Source: Niallia circulans | GTDB lineage: Bacteria; Bacillota; Bacilli; Bacillales; Cytobacillaceae | Length of the DNA: 61,500 nucleotides | Direction of reading: 5' to 3' | Assembly: GCF_003726095.1 (NCBI RefSeq) | Contig: NZ_CP026031.1 | Location: forward strand, 3,962,501 to 4,024,000 | Shown: piece after piece, positions 10,630 to 21,846 of the stretch | Position numbering within the stretch: position 1 is the stretch's first letter | Layout of the letters: every line of letters starts with the position of its first letter | Translations under genes and position numbers: made by a program | Notes under the pieces: generated by a model | Seen by the model: the letters and a program-made list of their open reading frames with translations, nothing else | The model's database searches: none | Told to the model about the DNA's origin: nothing

Positions 10630-11470
10630 AGAAAAAAGGGGAGCGCTGTATTTAGTCCCTACTCCTATCGGGAATTTAGAAGATATGAGTTTTCGAGCAA
10701 TTAGAATTTTGAAAGAGGCAGATATTATTGCTGCAGAGGATACGCGTAATACAAAAAAACTATGTAATTATTTTGAAATTGCAACTCCAGTAGTCAGCTA
10801 TCATGAACATAATAAAGAGACTAGTGGTCAAAAGCTAATACAAGCTTTGAAAGAGGATAAAATAATCGCATTAGTAAGCGATGCGGGAATGCCAACCATT
10901 GCAGATCCAGGATATGAGCTAGCTATGGATGCTATTAATCAAGAAATCCCAGTTATTCCTCTTCCAGGAGCAAATGCAGCATTAACAGCTCTGATTGCTT
11001 CGGGACTTCCGACACATCCTTTCTACTTTTATGGTTTCCTTAATCGTCAAAAGAAGGAGAAGAAGAAGGAGTTGCTTTTCCTAAAGAGTGTTCCAGGTAC
11101 GTTGCTCTTATATGAATCCCCGCATCGTTTAAAAGAAACATTGGTTTTAATAAGGGAAATTCTCGGTAATAGAAAGATCACATTATGTAGAGAGTTGACA
11201 AAGTTATATGAGGAATTTATTCGTGGAACTCTAGAGGAGGCAATTGCTTGGTCTCAGTCAGAAGAAATAAGAGGAGAGTTCTGTTTAGTTATCGAACAAG
11301 GAGAATTACAAACGGAAGACAATAATTGGTGGGAAGACTTATCTATTGTTCAACATGTAGATCACTATGTGGAAAAAGAGGGAATTACGGTAAAAGAAGC
11401 AATTAAAAAGACTGCATTAGATAGAGAAATGCAAAAAAGAGACATTTACCAAGAATACCATATTCAATAA
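10607..11470 (+). CDS. rsmI: 16S rRNA (cytidine-1402-2'-O)-methyltransferase
   Basis: A 287-residue tetrapyrrole-methylase-fold protein. It shows '[16 protein letters not shown]' near the N terminus, '[11 protein letters not shown]', '[12 protein letters not shown]' (about 82-93) and '[16 protein letters not shown]'. Family role: 2'-O-methylation of C1402 in the decoding centre of 16S rRNA. ATG 10607 is preferred over GTG 10598, since it aligns with the known N terminus (M-QQKSF) and has an upstream 'aggtgaagg'. It ends before a strong two-way terminator shared with abrB. Confidence 0.95.
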   Translation: MKQQKSFKEKRGALYLVPTPIGNLEDMSFRAIRILKEADIIAAEDTRNTKKLCNYFEIATPVVSYHEHNKETSGQKLIQALKEDKIIALVSDAGMPTIADPGYELAMDAINQEIPVIPLPGANAALTALIASGLPTHPFYFYGFLNRQKKEKKKELLFLKSVPGTLLLYESPHRLKETLVLIREILGNRKITLCRELTKLYEEFIRGTLEEAIAWSQSEEIRGEFCLVIEQGELQTEDNNWWEDLSIVQHVDHYVEKEGITVKEAIKKTALDREMQKRDIYQEYHIQ

Positions 11471-11472
11471 GA

Positions 11473-11546
11473 AAAAGGGCTGCTGCCTTAAATCGGAACA
11501 TCAAAAATATGATGGTGTTCCCCTTTAAGGCGGCAGTCCTTTAGTT
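11473..11546. terminator. Bidirectional terminator between rsmI and abrB
   Basis: A 17-bp stem with wobble pairs ('agggctgctgccttaaa' about 11476-11492, 'tttaaggcggcagtcct' 11524-11540), with an inner hairpin. T-runs exist on both strands, so it can end rsmI and the convergent abrB transcript. Confidence 0.85.
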
Positions 11547-11640
11547 TATAAAAAAGAACGAATAAGCTTTTCTTATTTATTCATTCAAGAAACTATGAAT
11601 AAATAAAGAGTGATGTACTTACACATTTCTAACTTTATTC

Positions 11641-11925
11641 TTATTTTGCAAGTTCAAAATTGCTTTTAATTTCCGCGATTAATTGCTCTGCACCTTCACG
11701 GCTAAGAATTAATTTACCACCAGCTAAAGATAGATTATCATCTGATACTTCTCCAGTAACTTGGCAAGTCATGTTTGGTTTATATTTTTTTAAGATGATT
11801 TTTTCATCATCTACATAAATTTCTAGAGCATCCTTTTCCGCAATTCCTAATGTACGTCTTAATTCGATTGGAATTACCACACGACCTAATTCATCAACTT
11901 TACGAACAATACCTGTAGATTTCAT
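11641..11925 (-). CDS. abrB: Transition-state regulator AbrB
   Basis: A 94-residue DNA-binding protein. The N-terminal SpoVT/AbrB swapped-hairpin domain is 'MKSTGIVRKVDELGRVVIP' (residues 1-19) to about 50; the C-terminal multimerisation half includes 'CQVTGEVS', holding the conserved Cys. It represses many post-exponential genes such as spoVG until Spo0A shuts it off. I chose ATG 11925 (inner M) because 'ggaggagaaaag' stands just upstream. It is divergent from metG. Its promoter and a Spo0A box are placed as in B. subtilis. Confidence 0.97.
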   Translation of the reverse strand: MKSTGIVRKVDELGRVVIPIELRRTLGIAEKDALEIYVDDEKIILKKYKPNMTCQVTGEVSDDNLSLAGGKLILSREGAEQLIAEIKSNFELAK

Positions 11926-11973
11926 TTTCTTTTCTCCTCCCAAAAGTAAGTATTTATATTTTTTTCGCTAATT

Positions 11974-11980
11974 TTCGACA
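11974..11980 (-). promoter_or_regulatory. Spo0A box downstream of the abrB start
   Basis: Perfect TGTCGAA on the minus strand in the context 'tttgtcgaaaa'. It falls at about +14 to +20 from the predicted start, the location reported for B. subtilis abrB, where Spo0A~P represses. Confidence 0.8.
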
Positions 11981-12000
11981 AATTTCTTTGTATGTTTATT

Positions 12001-12029
12001 ATAATACCAGCCATTCCCATAAACGTCAA
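12001..12029 (-). promoter_or_regulatory. Sigma-A promoter of abrB
   Basis: On the minus strand TTGACG (plus 12024-12029), 17-bp spacer, TATTAT (plus 12001-12006). Predicted +1 lies near 11993. Confidence 0.75.
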
Positions 12030-12157
12030 TTATTTATTTTGAAATAAATGTATTTTAAAAAACCTTATTAAAGTAGGCTTTTCTGGAGTATGAAATGATA
12101 AATAAACATAGGATGGGATAAATTGGTATAGTATTTTCGTTCTATTTTTGTTATTTT

Positions 12158-12164
12158 TTCGACA
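12158..12164 (-). promoter_or_regulatory. Second perfect Spo0A box between abrB and metG
   Basis: TGTCGAA on the minus strand (plus TTCGACA) in an AT-rich stretch 130 bp upstream of the abrB -35. It could be a second Spo0A site or belong to the metG side. The rest of the 468-bp gap (11926-12393) is AT-rich with no gene. Confidence 0.5.
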
Positions 12165-12393
12165 AAAAACAACATTTTTATTTGTCATTTTTTCTTCCAA
12201 AACATCGCTGTTGCATTACTAATTATTTTTAGGTATATTTTGATGGGATAAAAGGAAAAATGGCAATAATTATGCGGTTTATAAATGTTCTTATACTTTT
12301 TTGTTTCGATAAAAAAGAAGAATGGTTACAATAGTAATAGCAGTTATTTTACTAAAGGTACATATTATATACATATACATAGGAGGAAACTAA

Positions 12394-14382
<1,989 letters not shown>

Positions 14383-14390
14383 AATGATAG

Positions 14391-14487
14391 GAAAAACATG
14401 GAGATGTTTTAATTGGGGAAATCGCCAAGATCTTTAATGGGAATGGGCGAGAAAACTCCATATTTTAATCATCTCTATGTTTTTTCT
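14391..14487 (+). terminator. Terminator behind metG
   Basis: Arms 'aaaaacatggagatg' (14392-14406) and 'catctctatgttttt' (14470-14484) pair over 15 bp with one wobble and end in T's. The 63-nt loop contains further pairing (GGGGAAATCGCC / GGGCGA...CTCC). Confidence 0.7.
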
Positions 14488-14573
14488 TCTTTCATTAAGA
14501 CTGTGGTGGCAAGGATAGAACGGTCTGAGAAAATAAAGTGTAAATATATTTAACAGATGGAGGGATGTTTATC

Positions 14574-15341
14574 ATGTTATTTGATACACATACACATATT
14601 AATGCAAATGAGTTTCAAGATGATATAGAAGAAGTGATACAACGAGCACTCGATGTAGGAATGGAAAAAATGGTAGTGGTTGGGTTTGATAGACCTACTA
14701 TTACAAAGGCGATGGAGCTTATTGAGCAGTATGATTTTGTTTACGCAAGCATAGGGTGGCATCCTGTAGATGCTATCGATATGGTAGATGAAGATTTGGT
14801 TTGGATTGAAGAATTGGCAAAGCATCCAAAAGTCATTGCAATAGGAGAAATGGGACTAGATTATCATTGGGATAAATCGCCAAAAGATATTCAAAAAGAA
14901 GTGTTTAGAAAGCAAATTCAATTAGCAAAAAAAGTAAAACTTCCGATAATTATTCATAATCGTGAAGCGACTGCTGATATTGTTGAAATCTTAAAAGAAG
15001 AGGATGCAAAAGAGGTAGGCGGGATTATGCATTGTTATGGAGGAAGTGTAGAAACTGCGCTTGAATGTATAAATATGAATTTTTATATTTCGCTTGGTGG
15101 AACGGTTACTTTTAAAAATGCACGAAAGCCAAAGGAAGTTGCAGAAGCCATTTCGTTAGATCATTTATTAATCGAAACGGACTGCCCATATTTAGCACCG
15201 ACCCCTTTTAGAGGAAAACGCAATGAACCTAGTTATGTAAAACTAGTAGCAGAAGAGATTGCTGCTATAAAAGGGATTTCCTACGAAGAGGTGGCGTCAA
15301 AAACAACAGAAAACGCAAAAAAATTATTCGGCATAAACTGA
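14574..15341 (+). CDS. tatD: TatD-family metal-dependent hydrolase (YabD)
   Basis: A 255-residue TIM-barrel hydrolase. Metal ligands are visible in 'DTHTHIN' (residues 4-10), 'GEMGLDYHWD', 'IIHNREA', 'MHCYGGS' and 'IETDCPY'. The family includes 3'-5' DNases; the physiological role in Bacillus is unclear. I chose ATG 14574, 9 bp behind GGAGGG; the in-frame ATG 14565 touches the ribosome site. The N terminus 'MLFDTHTH' then agrees with the family. Confidence 0.94.
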   Translation: MLFDTHTHINANEFQDDIEEVIQRALDVGMEKMVVVGFDRPTITKAMELIEQYDFVYASIGWHPVDAIDMVDEDLVWIEELAKHPKVIAIGEMGLDYHWDKSPKDIQKEVFRKQIQLAKKVKLPIIIHNREATADIVEILKEEDAKEVGGIMHCYGGSVETALECINMNFYISLGGTVTFKNARKPKEVAEAISLDHLLIETDCPYLAPTPFRGKRNEPSYVKLVAEEIAAIKGISYEEVASKTTENAKKLFGIN

Positions 15342-15351
15342 TAAAGATTTT

Positions 15352-15358
15352 TGTCGAA
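15352..15358 (+). promoter_or_regulatory. Isolated Spo0A-box match before yabE
   Basis: Perfect TGTCGAA in 'tttttgtcgaatg', 10 bp behind the tatD stop and about 150 bp upstream of the yabE promoter. No promoter element sits beside it, so function is uncertain. Confidence 0.3.
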
Positions 15359-15506
15359 TGAAGAAAGAGCTTGTCCGAACTTCCTCTTATTTTTAATCGT
15401 TCTACATTGCTTCCTTTTCTCATAGACTAATTATGTCGAGATTTCTTTCTTTCCTTTCGCTTGTTTTTTTTGCATAATAGGATATACGTTCAAAGATTCT
15501 AAAGGG

Positions 15507-15535
15507 TTGACAGCGGACATGATACTCTATATAAT
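15507..15535 (+). promoter_or_regulatory. Consensus sigma-A promoter of yabE
   Basis: TTGACA (15507-15512), 17-bp spacer, TATAAT (15530-15535): a full consensus. The predicted +1 (about 15542) lies only about 8 bp before the GGAGGCG ribosome site, so the leader is very short. Confidence 0.88.
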
Positions 15536-15578
15536 CACTCCGAGAGAAAAGGAGGCGTTTTTCATCGTAATCAAAAAC

Positions 15579-16760
15579 ATGAAAAACCTGTTTTCAAAAT
15601 CTTTGAGCAAGAAGAAAGTGTCTATCTTTTTAGCTAGTTTCATCGTTTTTGCGAGTAGTATTGGATTTATAATTTATGAAACTACTAAAAGTACTGTGGC
15701 ACTAACGCTAAATGGTAAAGAACAAATCATCGAGACGCACTCATCTACTATACAACAAATATTTGATGATTTAGATATTACCGTCGGTTCAAAAGATTAT
15801 GTGTTTCCCTCGTTAAACACAAAGGTGACAGATAACCTAGAAGTTGTCTGGAAAAAAGCTAAACAGGTTGAATTGCAAAAAGACGACGAGAAGAAAACGG
15901 TTTGGACAACAGTAGATACTGTTAAGGAGTTTTTAGAAGAACAAAAAATTTCTTTGAACGAGCACGACCAGATCAATCAGAAAGAAAATAACCCTATAGA
16001 ACATAAAATGGACGTTGTCGTACATACAGCATTTCCAGTAACGCTAGTAGACGCAGGAAAGAAAAAGCAAGTATGGTCCACTTCGACTACGGTCGCTGAC
16101 TTTTTAACACAACAGGAGATCTCACTTGATAAATTAGACCGAGTTGAACCAGCTCTAAAGGAAAAAGTGAAAGAAGAAGCTATTGTTAATATAACAAGAA
16201 TAGAAAAGGTCACCGATGTAGTGGAACAACCGATTAATTTTGCCGTAATCACCCAAAAGGACGATGATCTTCCACACGGAACAGAAAAAGTACTTAAAGA
16301 GGGAACTGAAGGAGTGGTCTCTAAAAAGTATGAAGTGACGAAGGAAAATGGCAAAGAGATTTCCCGAAAATTGCTAAGTGAAACAACAGTAAAAGAAAAG
16401 CAGGATAAAATTGTCTCTGTTGGAACAAAAGACGAAGTCATTCAACTTGCATCCCGTGGTGAAGAACGTGGGCAAGAAGTGTTCGTCAATTCAACAGCAT
16501 ATACTGCTAGCTGTAATGGATGTTCTGGCCGAACGGCTACTGGAATTGATCTGAAAGCTAATCCTAATGCAAAAGTAATTGCTGTCGACCCAAGTTTTAT
16601 CCCATTAGGAACAAAAGTTTATGTGGAAGGCTATGGCTACGCTGTTGCTGCCGATACTGGCGGAAGTGTAAAAGGGCAGAAAATTGATGTTTTCTTTTCC
16701 ACAAAAGCCGAAGCTTACCGTTGGGGTAACAGGCAAGTTAAGATAAAAATAATTAATTAG
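15579..16760 (+). CDS. yabE: YabE: DUF348 / G5 / 3D-domain cell-wall protein
   Basis: A 393-residue secreted or anchored protein. A hydrophobic segment near residues 14-33 is a signal anchor. Repeated DUF348 units follow ('ALTLNGKEQIIETHSSTIQ' and later 'FPVTLVDAGKKKQVWSTS'), then a G5-like part and a C-terminal 3D domain ('VNSTAYTASCNGCSGRTATG', 'IPLGTKVYVEG', 'ADTGG', 'IDVFF'), as in resuscitation-factor-like murein enzymes. The three aspartates of the 3D domain are present. The first ATG lies 21 bp behind GGAGGCG (15551-15557), an unusual distance; an in-frame ATC at 15564 has normal spacing and might be the true start. An ECF-type promoter fires toward it from downstream. Confidence 0.88.
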   Translation: MKNLFSKSLSKKKVSIFLASFIVFASSIGFIIYETTKSTVALTLNGKEQIIETHSSTIQQIFDDLDITVGSKDYVFPSLNTKVTDNLEVVWKKAKQVELQKDDEKKTVWTTVDTVKEFLEEQKISLNEHDQINQKENNPIEHKMDVVVHTAFPVTLVDAGKKKQVWSTSTTVADFLTQQEISLDKLDRVEPALKEKVKEEAIVNITRIEKVTDVVEQPINFAVITQKDDDLPHGTEKVLKEGTEGVVSKKYEVTKENGKEISRKLLSETTVKEKQDKIVSVGTKDEVIQLASRGEERGQEVFVNSTAYTASCNGCSGRTATGIDLKANPNAKVIAVDPSFIPLGTKVYVEGYGYAVAADTGGSVKGQKIDVFFSTKAEAYRWGNRQVKIKIIN

Positions 16761-16821
16761 GTAAAATAGAAATCTCGACAATTTATCATCCAATATCAGA
16801 TGATAGAAAGTTAGCTAATTT

Positions 16822-16853
16822 GGCAGAGGGAGCATCTCCTCTGTCCTTTTTTA
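16822..16853 (+). terminator. Terminator behind yabE
   Basis: Stem GGCAGAGG / CCTCTGtCC (16822-16829 with 16838-16846), 8-nt loop, followed by CTTTTTT. The minus strand has no T-run, so an opposite transcript would pass. Confidence 0.85.
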
Positions 16854-16894
16854 TGTTTCATCACTTGTTAATTAAATTGCAATGAATCAGCCAT

Positions 16895-16922
16895 TTGTTT
16901 AAACATAAATATTAGCTATAAT
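16895..16922 (+). promoter_or_regulatory. Candidate sigma-A promoter of rnmV-ksgA
   Basis: TTGTTT (16895-16900), 16-bp spacer, TATAAT (16917-16922). A second possible start is the extended -10 TGT-TACAAT at 16970-16978. Confidence 0.6.
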
Positions 16923-16960
16923 GATAATAATTAAAACATTTCTTTCTCTCTGTATATATA

Positions 16961-16987
16961 GACGATTCATGTTACAATTATGTTTCA
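16961..16987 (-). promoter_or_regulatory. ECF-sigma-type promoter directed antisense to yabE
   Basis: On the minus strand TGAAAC (plus 16982-16987), 17-bp spacer, CGTC (plus 16961-16964). This matches the sigma-X/sigma-M/sigma-W class consensus. Transcription would start near 16952 and run into the 3' end of yabE, about 190 bp away. In B. subtilis yabE is known to be controlled by an ECF-dependent cis-antisense RNA. Confidence 0.65.
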
Positions 16988-17025
16988 TTTTTTTTTCAAA
17001 TTTTAAATATTTTTTTGGAGGTTCC

Positions 17026-18460
<1,435 letters not shown>

Positions 18461-18471
18461 TGATGATAAAT

Positions 18472-18540
18472 AGGTGTACAGATTAATTGCTTTTCCTAAA
18501 AAATATCAAGGAAGAGGAAGCTTTCTGTGCACCTTTTTAT
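18472..18540 (+). terminator. Terminator behind ksgA
   Basis: Arms AGGTGTACAG (18472-18481) and CTGTGCACCT (18525-18534) pair over 10 bp with one wobble, followed by a T-run. Confidence 0.75.
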
Positions 18541-18617
18541 ATGATGTTTTATTTGGTAAAGGTTGTTGTTAGAAAGGGGAGCAGCCGATGTTCTCATTCT
18601 TCTTTTTCGAATTGCTC

Positions 18618-18645
18618 ACAACTTTATAGACGTATGCATAATTTA
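18618..18645 (+). promoter_or_regulatory. Sigma-K-type promoter of yabG
   Basis: AC (18618-18619), 17-bp spacer, CATAATTTA (18637-18645), a full match to the sigma-K -10 CATANNNTA. yabG is a sigma-K gene in B. subtilis. It lies 70 bp before the start codon. Confidence 0.6.
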
Positions 18646-18714
18646 TCAGAGATAGATATTGAATAATAATATCCACTCAGGAGAAACAAGTTTGGGTTAA
18701 TTGGAGTGACAAGA

Positions 18715-19599
18715 GTGACTATAAATATCATGGATATCGTCGGTAGAGAGTCTTATCAATGTGATTTATTGTTTCGAATAATTGACACGAAAGAGGTAAA
18801 TGGCCAAAAAATTGCCATTCTTTATGGAGAAGATTTTCGCTTGATTGCAGATGCTCCATATGAGGATTTAGTATTAATTAATCAACCGATGCAACGAAAA
18901 ATTTCCCAAAAGGTTCAGTTAATGGAGGAACAATCTCTCCAATTATTTCGACAAGATGTGAATCTTTTGCGAAGAAAGCAGGAGTATCAAGTAACAGAAG
19001 CTTATAGCAAGCCTTCTAACTATTTTCAATTACCGGGTAAAGTACTCCATATTGATGGAGATCCCAACTATTTGAAAAAGTGTCTCACTTTATACGAAAA
19101 AATTGGGATACCCGTCAATGGAGTGCACTGCAATGAAAAAGAGATGCCAAGTAAAATAGGCAGTCTTTTGGATTACTATCGCCCTGATATACTGGTTATA
19201 ACAGGTCATGATGCTTATTCTAAAGCACTAGGAGACAAAAGTGATATTAATGCATACCGACACTCTAAATACTTTGTACAGACCGTCAGAGAGGCGAGAA
19301 AGAAGCTTCCTAATCTGGATCAGTTAGTTATTTTTGCTGGTGCTTGTCAATCCCACTTTGAATCCCTTATTTATGCAGGAGCTAATTTTGCAAGTTCCCC
19401 CTCAAGAGTAAATATTCATGCCCTTGATCCAGTTTATATCGTTGCCAAGATAAGCTTTACACCTTTTATGGAAAGGGTAAACGTTTGGGATGTTTTAAGG
19501 AATACATTAACGGGTGAAAAGGGACTAGGTGGAATTGAAACAAAGGGAGTACTGCGAACAGGCATGCCATATCATGTAGATTCGGCGGAAGAGGTGTAA
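18715..19599 (+). CDS. yabG: Sporulation-specific protease YabG
   Basis: A 294-residue spore-coat protease. It closely follows B. subtilis YabG, with the conserved blocks 'RPDILVITGHDAYSK', 'NAYRHSKYFVQTVREAR', 'FAGACQSHFESLIYAGANFASSP' (in two parts) and 'GLGGIETKGVLR'; the 'GAC' cysteine is a candidate catalytic residue. In B. subtilis it trims coat proteins such as SpoIVA in the mother cell and works with transglutaminase Tgl. I chose GTG 18715, behind TTGGAG; it gives exactly the family N-terminal length. Another GTG at 18706 overlaps the ribosome site. Confidence 0.95.
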   Translation: MTINIMDIVGRESYQCDLLFRIIDTKEVNGQKIAILYGEDFRLIADAPYEDLVLINQPMQRKISQKVQLMEEQSLQLFRQDVNLLRRKQEYQVTEAYSKPSNYFQLPGKVLHIDGDPNYLKKCLTLYEKIGIPVNGVHCNEKEMPSKIGSLLDYYRPDILVITGHDAYSKALGDKSDINAYRHSKYFVQTVREARKKLPNLDQLVIFAGACQSHFESLIYAGANFASSPSRVNIHALDPVYIVAKISFTPFMERVNVWDVLRNTLTGEKGLGGIETKGVLRTGMPYHVDSAEEV

Positions 19600-19623
19600 C
19601 AAAGACAGAAGCATTTAAATATT

Positions 19624-19690
19624 ACACACAGGATAAGGTATGCTTTTACCCTTTAATAAATGGTGGGCTATCTGGATTCTGTGTGTTTTT
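19624..19690 (+). terminator. Terminator behind yabG
   Basis: Arms ACACACAG (19624-19631) and CTGTGTGT (19679-19686) with a T-run. The 47-nt loop lowers certainty. Confidence 0.6.
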
Positions 19691-19821
19691 AGCTAGAAGA
19701 TGCTTTATTTCCTTTGAAAGATATAAGTAGTTGAAAAAAATTGAAATTTTCTACATATTTATGCTCACTTTGTGCAAACTATCTTTGTTGAAAAATTGGA
19801 GAAAAATAAGAATAAAAAATA

Positions 19822-19851
19822 TTGACAACTTCTAAAAAAGACTGTTATAAT
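19822..19851 (+). promoter_or_regulatory. veg upstream promoter (P1)
   Basis: TTGACA (19822-19827), 18-bp spacer, TATAAT (19846-19851). AT-rich sequence stands upstream, fitting a strong promoter. Confidence 0.8.
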
Positions 19852-19863
19852 TTATGTTTTTAT

Positions 19864-19892
19864 TTGACTCTGTTGTGTCAGTATGATATACT
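19864..19892 (+). promoter_or_regulatory. veg downstream promoter (P2)
   Basis: TTGACT (19864-19869), 17-bp spacer, TATACT (19887-19892). It is 42 bp behind P1 and occupies the position of the single strong veg promoter of B. subtilis. Confidence 0.75.
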
Positions 19893-19913
19893 TTACACAG
19901 TGAGGTGGACCGA

Positions 19914-20177
19914 ATGGCAAAAACATTATCAGATATAAAAAAAGCTCTTGATTCAAATTTAGGAAAAAGACTTATGCTGAAGGCAAATGGCGGTCGTCGG
20001 AAGACAATTGAACGTTCAGGAGTATTAGCAGAGACTTATCCATCTGTGTTTGTAGTGGAGTTAGATCAGGATGAAAATGCATTTGAACGTGTATCATACA
20101 GCTATGCAGATGTTTTAACAGAAACGGTTCAAATTACCTTCTTCGAGGATACATCAGGACAAATTGCTTTAAGCTAA
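19914..20177 (+). CDS. veg: Veg protein (biofilm matrix stimulator)
   Basis: An 87-residue, very conserved small protein: '[19 protein letters not shown]' and '[19 protein letters not shown]' match B. subtilis Veg. It has an Sm/SH3-like small beta fold by family; in B. subtilis it stimulates biofilm matrix genes, apparently through SinR. I chose ATG 19914 because GAGGTGG (19903-19909) is the ribosome site; a GTG inside that site is no start. Tandem strong promoters suggest high expression. Confidence 0.95.
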   Translation: MAKTLSDIKKALDSNLGKRLMLKANGGRRKTIERSGVLAETYPSVFVVELDQDENAFERVSYSYADVLTETVQITFFEDTSGQIALS

Positions 20178-20198
20178 CTATTATTGCTTGAAAGCATT

Positions 20199-20234
20199 AA
20201 GCGGCAGTGAACAATTTGTTTGCTGCTTTTTTCA
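20199..20234 (+). terminator. Terminator behind veg
   Basis: Arms AAGCGGCA (20199-20206) and TGCTGCTT (20221-20228), then a T6 run. Confidence 0.8.
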
Positions 20235-20311
20235 TGGAGAAAAATAATGATTTGCAAATAAAGATGATTGCAGATGTATAAATAAGCATATGTTTTGGCA
20301 ACAAATAGATA

Positions 20312-20341
20312 ACATGAAAAACTAGTGATGGATACATACTA
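20312..20341 (+). promoter_or_regulatory. Sigma-G-type promoter of sspF
   Basis: ACATG (20312-20316), 18-bp spacer, CATACTA (20335-20341), the last a perfect sigma-G -10. It stands 34 bp before the start codon. sspF is forespore-expressed in Bacillus. Confidence 0.7.
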
Positions 20342-20375
20342 AGCTTACCGTGGGTGATGAAAGGAGAGATTCACT

Positions 20376-20558
20376 TTGGGTAGACGAAAAGGAATTATGT
20401 CTGAAGGATTGAAGGAAGAATTAGCAAAAGAGCTTGGTTTCTATGATGTAGTCCAGAAAGAGGGCTGGGGCGGTATTCGTGCAAGAGACGCAGGGAATAT
20501 GGTCAAAAGGGCAATAGAAATAGCAGAGCAAAGTCTTCTTACTCAAAATAAAGAGTAA
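20376..20558 (+). CDS. sspF: Small acid-soluble spore protein SspF (alpha/beta type)
   Basis: A 60-residue SASP. The family core '[19 protein letters not shown]' and '[19 protein letters not shown]' is clear, the second block being the helix-turn-helix SASP signature. These proteins saturate spore DNA and protect it from UV and heat. TTG 20376 is used, behind a good AAAGGAGAG; an inner ATG exists but would drop the basic N-terminal 'GRRKG'. Confidence 0.94.
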   Translation: MGRRKGIMSEGLKEELAKELGFYDVVQKEGWGGIRARDAGNMVKRAIEIAEQSLLTQNKE

Positions 20559-20634
20559 TGTGTAACTTCGAAATTCACTTTACGTCCATCTTATTTGTAC
20601 GATAATCAAATTGGATTTACCCACGGCAATTTAT

Positions 20635-20712
20635 AGAATCTATCATTAGCGTATATCTATATTATCGATTAAATAGTATAGATATAAGGAGTTAATGATA
20701 GATTCTTTTTTT
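20635..20712 (+). terminator. Long hairpin terminator behind sspF
   Basis: Outer arms AGAATCTATCATTA (20635-20648) and TAATGATAGATTCT (20693-20706) are perfect over 14 bp; inner arms TATATCTATA / TATAGATATA extend the structure. A T7 run follows. Confidence 0.9.
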
Positions 20713-20976
20713 ATTCAAGGATGATGGGGAGTAAGAGCTCACCTCAATTGTTGATAAATTATAGGAAAACACAATCTCAATTGTATGTAAGAGAATAATT
20801 TGTGGTAAAATCACTATATCTATATAGAAGATTAGATGAGCATAAAGCTTGTTAGGCACGGAATAAGGGTAAGATAAAGTTCGTCTAGCCTACTATTATT
20901 ATCTCCTTTAAGGAAAATCCTCTTTCGTTAGTTGGAGAAAAAAGTAAATGATGAAATTGTTAAGTGGGTGGAAATA
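20713..20976 (+). promoter_or_regulatory. Gene-free leader before ispE, with candidate promoter
   Basis: No gene is seen. An extended -10 (TGG-TAAAAT, 20803-20811) with a TTGTAT (20781-20786) 19 bp upstream is the best promoter for ispE-purR-ridA. The following leader of about 160 nt has no clear riboswitch. Confidence 0.4.
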
Positions 20977-21846
20977 TTGAAGCTTTTGGTGAAAGCGCCA
21001 GCTAAAATCAATTTGTCATTAGATGTGCTTCATAAGAGACCAGATGGGTATCATGAAGTAGAAATGATTATGACGACAATTGATTTAGCAGATAGAATTG
21101 AGCTAGCATTGTTAGATAACGATGTAATAAAAATAGTTTCTCTTAATAGGTTTGTTCCTGATGACCAAAGAAATCTTGCTTATCAGGCAGCAAGTATATT
21201 AAAGGAAAAGTTTGATGTGAAAAAAGGCGTAGAAATTAAAATTGAGAAACATATTCCTGTTGCAGCAGGTCTTGCTGGAGGAAGCAGCGATGCAGCGGCA
21301 GTATTACGCGGTTTAAATAAGTTATGGGATTTAGGATTAACATTAGATGAATTAGCTGTCATTGGAGCTGAAATTGGGTCTGATGTGTCTTTTTGCGTCT
21401 ATGGGGGCACTGCCCTTGCAACTGGAAGAGGGGAAATCATTAAGGAGTTGCCTGCGCCACCAGTGTGCTGGGTTATTTTAGCAAAACCATTTATTGGTGT
21501 ATCAACAGCTGATATTTATAAAAGACTAGATATTGAGACAATTGAGCATCCCAATACGGAGAAAATGATTGAGTCCATTTCAGCGAAAGATTATGATCTT
21601 ATGTGTAATAGCGTTGGGAATGTGTTAGAGAATGTTACTCTATCCTTATACCCAGAGGTTGCTCAAATTAAAGAACAAATTTGCAAATTTGGTGCAGATG
21701 CTGTTCTTATGAGCGGAAGTGGACCCACTGTTTTTGGATTGATTCAACATGATTCAAGGATGAATCGGGTTTACAATGGTTTGAGAGGATTTTGTGATCA
21801 AGTATTTGCGGTTCGAATGATTGGGCAACGACATACTCTTGATTAA
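20977..21846 (+). CDS. ispE: 4-diphosphocytidyl-2-C-methyl-D-erythritol kinase
   Basis: A 289-residue GHMP kinase of the MEP isoprenoid pathway; it phosphorylates CDP-ME at the 2-hydroxyl. '[24 protein letters not shown]' (about 5-28; in two parts: the lysine-rich N terminus and the 'DGYHE' loop), the ATP loop '[15 protein letters not shown]' (about 93-107) and '[10 protein letters not shown]' are present. I chose TTG 20977 behind GGTGG; it gives the same length as B. subtilis IspE. The longer upstream frame lacks a ribosome site. Confidence 0.92.
   Translation: MKLLVKAPAKINLSLDVLHKRPDGYHEVEMIMTTIDLADRIELALLDNDVIKIVSLNRFVPDDQRNLAYQAASILKEKFDVKKGVEIKIEKHIPVAAGLAGGSSDAAAVLRGLNKLWDLGLTLDELAVIGAEIGSDVSFCVYGGTALATGRGEIIKELPAPPVCWVILAKPFIGVSTADIYKRLDIETIEHPNTEKMIESISAKDYDLMCNSVGNVLENVTLSLYPEVAQIKEQICKFGADAVLMSGSGPTVFGLIQHDSRMNRVYNGLRGFCDQVFAVRMIGQRHTLD

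Noticed and set aside
12261..12393. T-box leader for metG
   Set aside because: No T-box sequence or matching specifier-stem structure is visible, and the leader is too short.
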